Of a DNA stretch of 64,000 nucleotides, positions 63,911-64,000 are shown one piece after another. The stretch covers positions 1 to 64,000 of the forward strand of contig JAHHQZ010000005.1 of assembly GCA_020026075.1 (NCBI GenBank). The letters are read 5' to 3'. Every line of letters begins with the position of its first letter. The first letter of the stretch is position 1. Under the pieces are notes generated by a model, which was given only the letters and a program-made list of their open reading frames with translations, did no database searches and was not told the origin of the DNA. A program made the position numbers and the translations under genes. Origin of the DNA: Actinobacillus sp. (lineage in GTDB: Bacteria > Pseudomonadota > Gammaproteobacteria > Enterobacterales > Pasteurellaceae).

Positions 63911-63995
63911 GTTTTGGAGTAGAATTTCCGCCTTTCATTTTACTGGTAATTTTTATACTTTTGCCGAAAGCAAGCCCAAGAATCGGAGAAATATT

Positions 63996-64000
63996 ATGGC
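63996..64000 (+). CDS. First codon(s) of a gene, probably rpoZ (truncated by window)
   Basis: ATGGC at the very end follows a cggaga ribosome-binding site (63984-63989) downstream of gmk. In related genomes rpoZ (RNA polymerase omega, starting Met-Ala-Arg) is next. Only the start is visible, so this is by position. Confidence 0.5.

Overview
The window is chromosomal DNA of a member of the Pasteurellaceae (Gammaproteobacteria). Evidence: OmpP2-type and OmpP1/FadL-type outer-membrane proteins, a CstA / CC-terminal small protein / ArsA-like ATPase set, fabZ-lpxA-lpxB-rnhB and mepM//znuCB arrangements like those of Haemophilus, DcuC, a HinT-NagZ-RlmC cluster and Hfq. I cannot name the species. 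The canonical Pasteurellaceae uptake-sequence cores are rare or absent by eye; a different short repeat is everywhere instead.

Layout. 1-0.35 kb: end of a tRNA-Asp / tRNA-Trp cluster. 0.36-8.9 kb: rsmC (minus), then a plus-strand run of fabZ-lpxA-lpxB-rnhB (fatty-acid and lipid A synthesis), mog-modABC (molybdenum cofactor and molybdate uptake) and an mrr-type restriction endonuclease. 8.9-11.0 kb: a cassette bounded by two 151-bp direct repeats, holding a META-domain lipoprotein and an outer-membrane beta-barrel gene with a one-base frameshift in its signal peptide. 10.9-20 kb: pepE, dcuC, an exported SAM-hydroxide adenosyltransferase-like protein, fumC, yhdT-panF, accBC and aroQ. 20.1-29.4 kb: hinT-nagZ-rlmC, nfuA, an AT-rich O-antigen ligase gene with a heptanucleotide repeat tract beside its promoter, comF, rluA and rapA. 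29.6-38.6 kb: fadD, an SO_0444-type permease, fadL, tatD-type DNase, darP, pmbA, a candidate Fur-controlled small RNA, and hpt. 38.6-42.7 kb: accessory stretch with an IS3/IS150-type remnant, a small possibly decayed katG-like gene, psuK-psuG and cutC. 42.8-64 kb: arsA-like/cory-CC-star/cstA, extracellular nuclease, porin, mepM // znuC-znuB, corC-lnt, holA-lptE-leuS, a second porin, hfq, gapA, gmk and the first codons of a gene that is probably rpoZ.

The most unusual feature is a dispersed palindromic repeat of about 45 bp whose half-site reads roughly (A/C)(G/C)GYYGGAATWTT. Intact inverted pairs lie between genes at about 15 places. Single half-sites lie inside at least a dozen genes, sometimes encoding added peptides and sometimes matching conserved protein sequence through codon choice. 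The outer bases of the two arms co-vary so that pairing is kept. This distribution resembles that of DNA-uptake sequences and of terminator-forming repeats. Other points of interest are the candidate Fur-regulated sRNA between pmbA and hpt, the repeat tract at the O-antigen ligase promoter, and the duplicated outer-membrane-protein cassette.
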